DNA from: Syntrophomonas sp. DTU018
GTDB lineage: Bacteria > Bacillota > Syntrophomonadia > Syntrophomonadales > Syntrophomonadaceae
Assembly: GCA_001513155.1 (NCBI GenBank)
Contig: LFSR01000016.1
Coordinates: 1-64,000 of the forward strand
Direction: 5' to 3'
DNA length: 64,000 bases
The stretch's first letter is position 1. Each line of letters opens with the position of its first letter. This document shows, piece after piece, positions 53,900 through 61,985 of the stretch. Both the position numbers and the translations under genes were made by a program. The notes below the pieces were generated by a model that saw nothing but the letters and a program-made list of their open reading frames with translations, was not told the DNA's origin and made no database searches.

Positions 53900-56800
53900 T
53901 TAATGCATCATAGTAATGGTGATGCTCTGAGTCGCAGAGTTCCAATCCACTCGGGCTCCCAGGGCTTCACTGACAAAACGCAGGGGTACGAAAGTGCGTC
54001 CGGGAGGATAGGCCAGTTCTGCCGGGCAGTCCAGTTGCACCGGGGTTCCGTTTACCATCGCCTCGGCAGAGCCAATGGTCAAGCTTATCTCGCCTGGTTT
54101 TTGGTCACGGACAACCCGGATGATCACCTGCCGGTTTTCCTCCTGCCACTCCACCTGTGCTCCCAGGGCTTCACTGATGAAGCGCACTGGAACCAAGGCC
54201 CGGTTTACTTCGGCTTTAAGACAGGGGGCTGCGTCCAGCTCACAGGCCGCACCATTTATCATAGCCCGGGGCTGACCCAATGTAAGGGTAATACGGGTTT
54301 CCTTCTCCGTCATTATAACTGTGTACAGGCTGAACCTATCAGTGATAAAGCTGAAGGTCTGGGTTTCCGGATCATACGTGCCGCCCAGTTCAATGGGGAT
54401 GAGGGTCCCATCGGGGCCTGCTCCCAGGCGTACTCCCTTGAGGCGGTCGATTTGCTCCTGGGTAAGCTGCCCCAGGTGAGCCAGGCTGATGGTAATGGTT
54501 ACGGGTTCATTGAAACCGGTGATGAAGGCAGCTTCCTGCTCACCGGTTTCTCCGGTGCTCAGTATCTGAATGGACAGGTCGAACAGCGCTCCCACTACCT
54601 CAAACAGGCTGCCGTTTCCGGCAGGGGAAAGATTATCAAGTATTTCTTGCTTTTCCTCACCGGTTATTTCCCGTCCGCTGATTTTGACATAAGCGTTTTT
54701 ATCCAGTGCAGATATTTGTTCATTATCCAAGGCATAGGGAGGAAAGCGGAGAACCAAGCCGGAATTTTCCAAGATCAATGGTAGATTTTCCTGGACCAAC
54801 CACTGAATAAACGGAACAGATAAAATAACGCCATGCCCATCAAATTCAGCCAGACTCAGCCGGGCCTGGCCTTCTTCCTGCCGGGCCTTGCCCAGCAGTT
54901 TGTCTCCTTCTGTCAGTGCCAGACCGGTGAGCGGGAATGACTGGAGATTATAGCTGCTGTCACGGCTCCCGCTGCTGCCGCCACCTCCGGAACTGCTGGA
55001 TCCGGTGCTGACCATTAGCTCTGCCGACCAGGAGGATGGGTTGCCCGCCTTATCTACTGCCCGCACCCGGAAGGTGTAGGTGGTGGAGGGTGTGAGATTG
55101 GTTTGGGTATAGGCGGTGCCGGAAGGAGCGGCTACCTGTTGCCAGCTGCCCGAGTCCGGTTTCATTTCCACCTCGTAATGGCTCACTCCCGCATTGTCAG
55201 TGGCTTGGTCCCAGGCCAGGCTGATGCTGGTTGTGGTTTTGCCGGTACTGCGCAAGTTGGCGGGTGCGGAAGGAGCCTCTGTGTCTGGTTTAATTGCAAC
55301 CGTAAAGGTGGCAGACTTGCCTTCATAAGTCACGGTGATCACTTGGGTTTCAGCAGAAGCACTACTGTCAAAGCCGCTGATGTTTGCCCCGGTAATGGTC
55401 AGTTCCCTCGTCTTGCTGTCATTGTAAATGCCGGCAACAACAAGACCGGTCAAATCAAGGGCTTCCCCCACAAAGTATTGGGTCTTAGCCGGAGGTTTGA
55501 TGATTTCAATTCGTTCCAAAACCGCAACTACAGTTACTGTAACCTGCTGCGAGTTAGTGACGGCATCCACCTCAACTGTTAAATGATGTTCTCCGGACAC
55601 ATTCAGAGTAATTGGAACAGTGGCGTCCCCACCGGTAAAGGTTATGGTGCCATTGCAGACTTGTCCGCTTTGGTTGCTGGTAATAGTAACTTTAATGTCA
55701 CCGTTCAAACTATTTTCAAATATACCTTTGGCATCGGTAATGCGCAGGCTAAAAGCTTCGTCGACTTTTTTGCTGCCCGGTATCTCCAGGGCAACGTGGA
55801 ACCCGGAATAATCCGGCCAGGTCTCCTGTTCCCAGCGCAAACGGGGACAACTGTTGTTTTCGTGGATGTACCATACACTGGCAAAATCCCAGCCTGCAAA
55901 AGTACTTAGCTGCTTCATTTCCCCGGTGGTCTTGGGCGTGCCTTTGCCTGTATCGCTTCGACCGGTGGTGTCCTTATCATAGTAAGAGTTGCTGACGGTA
56001 CCGTTGGTGTTATCCCCCACCAGGCCGCCGGACCTGCTCTTTCCGGGCACTTGACCGGTAGCGTAGCAGTTGGTGATAGTGCCCCTATTAATCCCCGCCA
56101 AACCGCCGACATCATTAGAGCCGGTCACGGCCGCTGCGGCGTAAGAGTTTTGAATGATACCAGTATTAGAACCTGACAGACCACCAACTATTGGACCTGC
56201 GCCGGAAACCTCTCCTGCGGCGTAGGAGTTGGTGATGGCACCGGCATTTCGGCCCACCAAGCCGCCGACAATATGACTGGGCCCACGATTAGCGGTCACT
56301 TTTCCCCCAGCCCAGGAGTTGGTGATGGTACCTTCATTGTGCCCCGCTAAGCCGCCGACAGCCTCCTTGCCATCCACCTTGCTGTCGCTGGCATTTGCTG
56401 TGGCGCCGGAGCTAGTAATGGTGCCTCGATTATAACCAACCAGGCTGCCTACATATATTCCCCCTTCTATGATTACGTTTTCCAGCTTTACGTTTCTGAT
56501 TTCAGCATCGCTGCCTGTGCAGCCAAACAGGCCTATATAACTGGTATCGGGACGATTGATGGTTAGGTTGGTGATCGTAAAACCGTTGCCGTCAAAAGTG
56601 CCGGAGAAAGGAATATCCTTAGTTCCGATGGGAGCCCAGCCAGCGCCCTCATTGTATGGAGGCACCCCTAGATCAATATCTGCAATTAACTCGTAGTGAG
56701 CGCTTAAATTGCTGCGCACCTTATTTAACTGGTAGGCGTTGGCAATTTTCCAAGGATCTTCTTTTGTTCCCATCCCGCCTGCAAAATCCTGTGACTGAAT

Positions 56801-57016
56801 ACCGAACCTCAATACAACGTTTTCCTGGTAAACTGATTCGGCCACTCCCCGGTATACCTCCTCGTAAACACTGGAGGAATCGAACTCACCACCCAAGGCT
56901 TTCTCTTTCCCCGGCTGTTTTCCCCATGTCGGATCAGGCAGCCAGATCAAGGCAAAAAAGGCTGTCAGCACCACCAGGGAAAGGAAGGCTTTTCCCTCCA
57001 TCAACCTAACTCTCAT
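53900..57016 (-). CDS. Large secreted surface protein: GLUG repeats, Ig/FN3 and copper-amine-oxidase-like domains
   Basis: A 1038-aa exported protein. Residues 1-32 are a signal peptide. Residues ~80-400 carry GLUG-type repeats (GGLVGRNAGAITNSYAAGEVSG; GGLAGINRGTITNCYATGQV). Next come a Big_3-like Ig unit (FVGEALDLTGLVVAGIYNDSKTRELTITGANI) and an FN3 unit (APSAPANLRSTGKTTTSISLAWDQATDNAG ... TYTFRVRAVDKAGNPSSW), a Ser/Gly linker, a ~200-residue domain, and two C-terminal copper-amine-oxidase-N-like beta units (ALVPVRFISEALGAQVEW; TFVPLRFVSEALGARVDW). An adhesive or wall-associated role is likely; no enzyme motif is seen. GGGGGAGGG precedes the ATG. Confidence 0.85.
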   Translation of the reverse strand: MRVRLMEGKAFLSLVVLTAFFALIWLPDPTWGKQPGKEKALGGEFDSSSVYEEVYRGVAESVYQENVVLRFGIQSQDFAGGMGTKEDPWKIANAYQLNKVRSNLSAHYELIADIDLGVPPYNEGAGWAPIGTKDIPFSGTFDGNGFTITNLTINRPDTSYIGLFGCTGSDAEIRNVKLENVIIEGGIYVGSLVGYNRGTITSSGATANASDSKVDGKEAVGGLAGHNEGTITNSWAGGKVTANRGPSHIVGGLVGRNAGAITNSYAAGEVSGAGPIVGGLSGSNTGIIQNSYAAAAVTGSNDVGGLAGINRGTITNCYATGQVPGKSRSGGLVGDNTNGTVSNSYYDKDTTGRSDTGKGTPKTTGEMKQLSTFAGWDFASVWYIHENNSCPRLRWEQETWPDYSGFHVALEIPGSKKVDEAFSLRITDAKGIFENSLNGDIKVTITSNQSGQVCNGTITFTGGDATVPITLNVSGEHHLTVEVDAVTNSQQVTVTVVAVLERIEIIKPPAKTQYFVGEALDLTGLVVAGIYNDSKTRELTITGANISGFDSSASAETQVITVTYEGKSATFTVAIKPDTEAPSAPANLRSTGKTTTSISLAWDQATDNAGVSHYEVEMKPDSGSWQQVAAPSGTAYTQTNLTPSTTYTFRVRAVDKAGNPSSWSAELMVSTGSSSSGGGGSSGSRDSSYNLQSFPLTGLALTEGDKLLGKARQEEGQARLSLAEFDGHGVILSVPFIQWLVQENLPLILENSGLVLRFPPYALDNEQISALDKNAYVKISGREITGEEKQEILDNLSPAGNGSLFEVVGALFDLSIQILSTGETGEQEAAFITGFNEPVTITISLAHLGQLTQEQIDRLKGVRLGAGPDGTLIPIELGGTYDPETQTFSFITDRFSLYTVIMTEKETRITLTLGQPRAMINGAACELDAAPCLKAEVNRALVPVRFISEALGAQVEWQEENRQVIIRVVRDQKPGEISLTIGSAEAMVNGTPVQLDCPAELAYPPGRTFVPLRFVSEALGARVDWNSATQSITITMMH

Positions 57017-57200
57017 AAGGTACCCTCCCCCATAACCAACAGTTATCGCTCGAATGCTGAATCGGCTGATTAGTTATTAAAAGAATAAGTACAATGAAAG
57101 TTAGTGCAGATTTGCAAACCTTCAACGCCGCCACACCTGGGAAATATTGTCGCATATGGTAAATAAAATGACAATTAATTTATATCTGTTGTTCTTGCTA
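57017..57200. promoter_or_regulatory. Upstream regions of the surface-protein gene and the Mo/W-type locus
   Basis: This 180-bp non-coding gap serves the minus-strand surface-protein gene and the plus-strand leader. TATAAT at 57199-57204 with TGC just upstream is the best plus-strand -10. I find no other site. Confidence 0.5.
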
Positions 57201-57210
57201 TAATATTCGA

Positions 57211-57352
57211 TGATTTCGAGAGTTAAAGGTACGAAGCCCTCGTTTTGGTGGTTTTATGCTCTCAACCGGATGGGCTATTCAGAAAATAAGTCTGGCGGGG
57301 AAATAAAGGTGATTGGTAGGCGGCAGGACTTTTGCGGAACGATGTCGAAATA
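57211..57352 (+). ncRNA. Structured leader element 1, unknown class
   Basis: A ~140-nt stretch shortly after a plus-strand -10 box, closed by a perfect 7-bp stem (ATTTCGA 57213-57219, TCGAAAT 57345-57351). Inside, AGCCC (57235-57239) can pair with GGGCT (57272-57276), and AAGTCTG (57288-57294) with CAGGACTT (57324-57331, one bulge). The base pairing supports a folded RNA. I do not recognise a class. Confidence 0.45.
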
Positions 57353-57393
57353 GTTGTAAGTCAATAATGACTTATGAATTAAAAATAAAATAG

Positions 57394-57548
57394 AGTCTTC
57401 GAGCCCAGTCGCCTAAAGCTGAAGCCATGGTACTCGGGCCGGTAGGGTGTAATTGGAAACGATTACGCCTCCCAGTGCGGAAAGAAGGCTAGGAGTGAAT
57501 TATACTTTGGTTAGCGGTCTGCTTTTCGCAGTCCGCTAATTATTGTTT
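57394..57548 (+). ncRNA. Molybdenum/tungsten-cofactor-type riboswitch candidate with terminator
   Basis: P1 is AGTCTTC (57394-57400) with GAAGGCT (57484-57490). Inside are GCCCAGT/ACTCGGGC enclosing CCTAAAG...CATGGT, similar to an 11-nt tetraloop receptor, and a long stem capped by a GAAA tetraloop (57445-57466 region, GTAATTG GAAA CGATTAC). A tetraloop-receptor pair is a known feature of Moco RNA. A terminator hairpin (TTAGCGG...CCGCTAA, 57511-57539, T-rich tail) sits just before the ATG at 57562. The downstream genes (SsuABC-type transporter, FmdE) fit the class. Assignment is by eye. Confidence 0.5.
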
Positions 57549-57561
57549 CTGAGGGAGAAAT

Positions 57562-58080
57562 ATGACCAGTTTACGTAACGTAAGCCTATCCTTTGGGCGA
57601 CTAAAAGTACTGGACAATTTCAGCGCTGAGTTTGGATGGAATAAGTTTACCTGCCTGTTCGGACCCTCAGGTATCGGAAAGTCCACCATATTGAATTTAT
57701 TGGCAGGACTTCTCCAGCCTGATGCCGGCGAGGTTTGCTCATCTCATAAAAACATAGGCTATGTTTTCCAGGATCCCCGCCTATTGCCCTGGTGCACCGT
57801 AAAAGAAAACATGGAAATCGGTTTATATGCTTCCGGCATTCCTGCGGCTCAACGAAACAGAATCGTATCCGCCATGATCGAAAGACTGGGATTAGCGGGT
57901 TTTGAAAATTATTATCCCACTCAGTTAAGCGGGGGAATGAAGCAGCGGGTAGCACTGGGACGTGCTTTTGTGGTTGATCCGCAACTGTTGCTGCTGGACG
58001 AGCCCTTTTCTGGTTTGGATGAAGCATTAAAACTGGATATGCTCTGGCCTATATGGCTGAGAACCCGGCTGATGACCTGA
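57562..58080 (+). pseudogene. SsuB-type ABC ATPase, 3' end deleted
   Basis: The first ~160 residues are a normal nitrate/sulfonate/taurine-type ABC ATPase: Walker A GPSGIGKSTILN, Q-loop VFQDPRLLPW, signature LSGGMKQRVALGRA, Walker B LLLLDEPFSGLD. After DEALKLDML the frame runs into unrelated residues and stops; the D-loop partner His switch and the last ~70-80 residues are missing. The junction lies at ~58035-58052, where the substrate-binding-protein frame takes over. The gene is unlikely to be functional. GAGGGAGAAAT precedes the ATG. Confidence 0.85.
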
Positions 58081-58892
58081 CTCTGGAGATCAAGCCCTGG
58101 CAAAAAGGCGATCAGCTATTGGCCATGATAACCTCTAATGAGGTCAATATGTCCGCCACTCCAATTACCAATGCTTTTATGCTCTACAACAAGGGTATTG
58201 ACATCCAGCTGGTCAATGTAGCGGTTTGGGGTATGCTCTATGTGCTAAGCCCTGAAGACAGTGTTCAAAGTGTAGCCGATCTTAAAGGCAAACAGGTGTC
58301 AGTAACCGGTCAGGGCGGTATCCATGATTTGGTTTTTCGCCACTTGCTGATCCAAAACGGTGTGGATCCTGACAAGGATCTGGAGATTATCTACTTGGAT
58401 CTGCCGGAAGCATCTGCCAAGCTGGCTACCGGTGAATTAAAATATGCGGTATTAAATGAGCCCAACTCCAGTATGGCCACTCTCAATGCCCGCAAAGGCG
58501 GAGTGGAACTGAAGCGGGTCCTGGACCTGCAGGAAGAATGGCAGAAAGTAACCGGCCAGGAAAAGGCCCGTATCCCCCAAGCCGGGTTCGTGGTTCTAAA
58601 CAGTGAGCAGTTGGGCAAGAATGCGGTTGCAAAATTCCAGGAGAGGTTTTCTGCCGCTACAGAATGGGTCAATAATAACCCTGCCGAAGCCGGTCCGATA
58701 GTAGAAAAGCATTTTGAATGGATGAAAGCCCCAGCAGTTGAGCAGTCTTTGCAGTATGCCCGTCTGAATCCGGAATGGGCGGCTGATTGTCAGGAAGAAA
58801 TTGAAGCCTTCTTTACTGAGCTAAGCAAGACTGCTCCGCCGGAAGCCCTGGGAGGAAAGCTTCCCGATGCAGAATTCTATTTCCAACCCTAA
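58053..58892 (+). pseudogene. SsuA/TauA-type substrate-binding protein, 5' end deleted
   Basis: A 279-aa frame lacking a signal peptide and the first ~60 residues of the fold. The remaining part is a typical periplasmic-binding-like domain: LLAMITSNEVNMSATPITNAFMLYNKG, LKGKQVSVTGQGGIHDLVF, TGELKYAVLNEPNSS. In-frame residues YALAYMAEN precede the ATG at 58053 without a start signal. A deletion fused it to the ATPase gene out of frame. Without export signal it should not work in transport. It overlaps the permease gene by 26 bp. Confidence 0.82.
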
Positions 58893-59637
58893 AAAGGACC
58901 TAGCTTACAAACTGCTCGGGGTTCTTCTTATCATTCTTTTTTGGCAGCTGCTGTCTATGCGCTACTTAAGTGTCCTGGTCCCCTCTCCCGCTGAGACTCT
59001 GTCTGCAATGAAGCAGCTGCTTCTCAGCGGAGAGATAACCAGGAACTTGCGGGTTTCTTTTGAACGGCAGTTTACCGGTTTACTGCTGGGGGTCATGATC
59101 GGAACTGCCACAGGTTTGCTGGCGGGACTTAAACGCAGCCTTGAACTTATGATGAACCCCTTGGTAAAGTGCCTCATGACTATTCCTGCGGTAATATTTG
59201 TGGTGATGGCCATGGTGTGGTTTGGCATGGGTTCGGTTATGGCTGTGTTTGTAGTGGCGTTACTGGTATTTCCCATCATGCATATTAACGTTGTAGAAGG
59301 TTTCAAGTCGATCGATTCTAATTATTTGCAAATGGCCCGTGTTTACCGGGTACCCCTGAAAATACGCTTCCAAAAAATCTATCTACCCGGTGTCATGCAT
59401 TCTTTCCTGGCCGGTATATCTTTGGCTGTGGCTTCTTCCATAAGACTTACTATTATGGCGGAATTACTGGGGGCCCGGGAAGGTATGGGACAAAAAATCG
59501 CTATTTCCCGGTCTTATTTACAGACAGACCACCTGTTCGCCTGGGTATTGGTATTGATTTTTATTGTTTTCGCTCTGGATTGGCTTTTCATCCGCCCGGT
59601 AAACCGCCTGGCCAACCGGTGGAAAGTCCCTGACTGA
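58867..59637 (+). CDS. SsuC/TauC-type ABC transporter permease
   Basis: A 256-aa inner-membrane permease with about six helices. The EAA-like loop with conserved Gly is visible as MARVYRVPLKIRFQKIYLPGVMHSFLAGISLAVASSIRLTIMAELLGA. The gene is intact, with GGGAGGAAAG before the ATG, but its partner ATPase and binding protein are truncated. It could therefore be a leftover or use another ATPase. Substrate class (oxyanion, sulfonate or Mo/W-related) is not resolved by sequence. Confidence 0.88.
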   Translation: MQNSISNPKKDLAYKLLGVLLIILFWQLLSMRYLSVLVPSPAETLSAMKQLLLSGEITRNLRVSFERQFTGLLLGVMIGTATGLLAGLKRSLELMMNPLVKCLMTIPAVIFVVMAMVWFGMGSVMAVFVVALLVFPIMHINVVEGFKSIDSNYLQMARVYRVPLKIRFQKIYLPGVMHSFLAGISLAVASSIRLTIMAELLGAREGMGQKIAISRSYLQTDHLFAWVLVLIFIVFALDWLFIRPVNRLANRWKVPD

Positions 59638-59676
59638 GAAATATCCCATATGAAACTGGACAAGGAGGTTCATAAT

Positions 59677-60474
59677 TTGGATAGCACTATTGTCTTGCAG
59701 CCCGTTGGAATAATTCATACCGGCATTGAACACCCCAAAGATATGCCGTTGGGCGGCGATCTGGCTCAAATCGAAATATTCCCTGAATATGAGCCTGCCC
59801 TCACCCGTATTGAGGAAAACTCCCATATCTGGGTGCTGATGTGGTTCCACCTTGCTGATCGGAATATCCTGACTACCCGCCCGGTCAAAGTTAACCCCGA
59901 TCTTCCCGAATTCGGAGTCTTTGCCCTGAGAGCCTTCAGTCGTCCCAACCCTATTGCGATAACCATGGTACGGTTGGAAAAGCGGGAAGAGAACCGTCTC
60001 TGGGTCAGCGGTCTGGATGCTGTCAATGGTACTCCCGTCCTGGACATCAAACCTTACTACGAAGCAGACCGGGTGTTTTCCCCGCGGACATCCTATATAA
60101 GGCCTCGCCAACGCCAGATGCGCATGGACCAGTTTTACCGTCACGCTTTGAATCATCACCAGGAGACATGTGCTGATCTGTACCTGGCCGTACGCATGGC
60201 AGTGATTGCTGATGAGGTTCTGGGCCAGTTAACCCAAGATGACGTTGTAGTAAATGTACAAGGTTCCCGCTGTCTGGCAGACGCGGTACAGGGTATTACC
60301 AACGCCCGCCTGGCCAATCCGGCCCGCCTTCATTTTACAGAAAACAACACCGACCGTCCGGTGGTGAGATGGTCGAAAGGAGAGCAAATCCTGACTTTAA
60401 CCGGAATACGCCCGTTAAACCAGCAGGATTTCTGGAACCTGGATGACCAGGAGATAATTGAGGTGCGCAGGTAG
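59677..60474 (+). CDS. TrmO-like methyltransferase domain fused to FmdE-like domain
   Basis: A 265-aa fusion. Residues ~1-145 match the TrmO/YaeB beta-barrel (VGIIHTGIEHPKDMPLGG, HIWVLMWFHLA, RAFSRPNPIAITMVRL, LDIKPYYEADRVF), a SAM-dependent tRNA t6A N6-methyltransferase fold. Residues ~160-265 resemble FmdE (FYRHALNHHQETCADLYLAVRMA, then SRCLADAVQGITNARLANPARLHF with a conserved Cys). In FmdE the first motif is HGHxCPGL; here it is HHQETCADL. The TTG at 59677 follows AAGGAGG by eight bases, so I prefer it to the ATG at 59650. Confidence 0.8.
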   Translation: MDSTIVLQPVGIIHTGIEHPKDMPLGGDLAQIEIFPEYEPALTRIEENSHIWVLMWFHLADRNILTTRPVKVNPDLPEFGVFALRAFSRPNPIAITMVRLEKREENRLWVSGLDAVNGTPVLDIKPYYEADRVFSPRTSYIRPRQRQMRMDQFYRHALNHHQETCADLYLAVRMAVIADEVLGQLTQDDVVVNVQGSRCLADAVQGITNARLANPARLHFTENNTDRPVVRWSKGEQILTLTGIRPLNQQDFWNLDDQEIIEVRR

Positions 60475-60491
60475 AAAAAGGGGGAGTTAAT

Positions 60492-60729
60492 ATGATTACC
60501 CATGGGGATTGGGAGGCAACGGTCCAATTCCATGGGCCGGCAGCGGGGTGAACAACTGCTGGAACTCACTGATGAAGAATTGTTCAAAGTTGAGGAAATA
60601 AACCAAAAAGCTCCTGGCAAACCCCGGCTTCACGCGGTAGTTCGCTGCAATCGCTGCAGCGAACAGGTTATGCTGCCCTAGGCTCAAGAACAGGAAGAGA
60701 AGATCCTTTGCCCTCGCTGCCGGGAGTAG
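60492..60729 (+). pseudogene. fmdE remnant: two ends joined by deletion, plus stop codon
   Basis: Starting at the ATG 60492 with GGGGAGTT upstream, the frame reads GDWEATVQFHG, the first part of FmdE before its HxCPG Cys motif. It then stops, while from 60532 in another frame the FmdE C-terminal zinc-finger follows: LLELTDEELFKVEEINQK, VVRCNRCSEQVMLP, TAG at 60679-60681, then ILCPRCRE to 60729. The middle ~150 residues are gone. No product is expected. It lies 17 bp after the TrmO-FmdE gene, so it belonged to the same operon. Confidence 0.75.
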
Positions 60730-60786
60730 ATGTCAAGGGGACAGGTGTAATGGAGGCGGGGTTGTTCTCAAATGCTCCCTGACAAC

Positions 60787-61356
60787 TTAATCCATGAACT
60801 TTTCATACACCAGGTGTATGGAGACCACCGGCTCATCATCGTCAATCACCTGGTTAACCATAGTGCCATCATCTTGGAAATTGAAGATCAGCCATTCTCC
60901 TTCCCTGATTACAAACCAGCCCGGAAGCTCCCTGCCTTCGAAATGATCTTTGGCCAGAGCAAACTCTCTCTCATAAACAGGCAAAACCTTATCCGCCCGG
61001 TCTCCTACCCTGTCTCCCCGTGAGGTGGAATAACCGTCTCCATACAGGTTTACCTGCAAAACCGTGTTGCTCTCCTCACCAATAATTACCTCCAGGTCAC
61101 CACCATAAAGCCAGCGTGTTGTGGGTTCTCCAAACCAGCTGCCGTCAGCATGCAGGGGTGCACTGGTATAATCGTCTCCTAAAATCTCTTTTACCTTATC
61201 CCCTCTATCGCCCAAGTTAATGCCAGCTATCGTTATTTCTCCGGCAGGATATTGTTCCTGCTCCCCTTGACTTTCCGGTTGGGATAATGCCTGGCATCCC
61301 GCTGCCACTATAGACATAAGTACCAGCAAAGCCAGTATCGCTGTGTATTTTGGCAT
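60787..61356 (-). CDS. Lipoprotein of unknown function
   Basis: A 189-aa exported lipoprotein: LALLVLMSIVAAGC is signal plus lipobox, then an acidic linker. Two similar beta units follow, the first with INLGDRGDKVKEILGDDY, the second with the RVGDRADKVLPVYER pattern; both look like GDxxDKV repeats seen in SH3-like or BLIP-type folds. GGAGGATT precedes the ATG. I do not recognise a named family. Confidence 0.75.
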   Translation of the reverse strand: MPKYTAILALLVLMSIVAAGCQALSQPESQGEQEQYPAGEITIAGINLGDRGDKVKEILGDDYTSAPLHADGSWFGEPTTRWLYGGDLEVIIGEESNTVLQVNLYGDGYSTSRGDRVGDRADKVLPVYEREFALAKDHFEGRELPGWFVIREGEWLIFNFQDDGTMVNQVIDDDEPVVSIHLVYEKFMD

Positions 61357-61535
61357 GCTTAAATCCTCCGTAGTGTTGTTTTCTTTTATTATAAATACTT
61401 GCCGGTAACACCTTTCCTTGCATTTTTTACTGACTCAGTATCGCCCTTATTGAAAAAAAACAAGTGGTATCCAAATTTATCATATAATGTGGTATCTTGT
61501 TAATAATCACGCAGTAAAGGGGTGGTGCGGCTTCG

Positions 61536-61964
61536 ATGAAAAATAAGCTCCAATGGCTTGGACTTCTTGTGGTATTGGGATTTGCCCTGATGCTAACACC
61601 CAAAATACCGGCCCTGGGACTGACGGAAGCCAGCTTTTGCGGCAGATGCCATGCCATGGATTTACAGGTTTCTACCTATCTCCATTCTCCTCACGCTAAT
61701 GCTGCCACCTGCGGTGACTGCCATGACCCCCACGGGCTGATTACCGGCAGCGCCTTTGCCGCTTTCACCGGAGCCCGGGATGTTTACCGCGTAGTAACCA
61801 ATACCATTCCAGCAGAAATTCGTGCTACCGACCTCAGCAAGAAAGTGCTGCAAAATAACTGCCTGCGCTGTCACGGGGATATCATGGCGGAAATTGGCGA
61901 TACCAGCCACAATTGCGGCAGCTATTGCTTCCACTGTCATCAGGAAATTGTTCATCAAAGATGA
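61536..61964 (+). CDS. nrfH: NrfH-type tetraheme quinol dehydrogenase
   Basis: A 142-aa membrane-anchored cytochrome c. One N-terminal helix (LLVVLGFALML), then four heme motifs: CGRCH (35-39), CGDCH (59-63), CLRCH (109-113), CFHCH (131-135). It takes electrons from menaquinol and passes them to NrfA. The gene is followed by nrfA with 21 bp between. TATAAT at 61483-61488 lies upstream. GGGGTGGTG precedes the ATG. Confidence 0.94.
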   Translation: MKNKLQWLGLLVVLGFALMLTPKIPALGLTEASFCGRCHAMDLQVSTYLHSPHANAATCGDCHDPHGLITGSAFAAFTGARDVYRVVTNTIPAEIRATDLSKKVLQNNCLRCHGDIMAEIGDTSHNCGSYCFHCHQEIVHQR

Positions 61965-61985
61965 TGGATAAGTAGGGATAAGTTT

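Noticed and set aside
57211-57352. c-di-GMP, SAM or cobalamin riboswitch
   Set aside because: The conserved cores of those classes are not visible.
57562-58892. Programmed frameshift joining ssuB and ssuA
   Set aside because: Whole domains are missing on both sides of the junction, so deletion explains it better than recoding.
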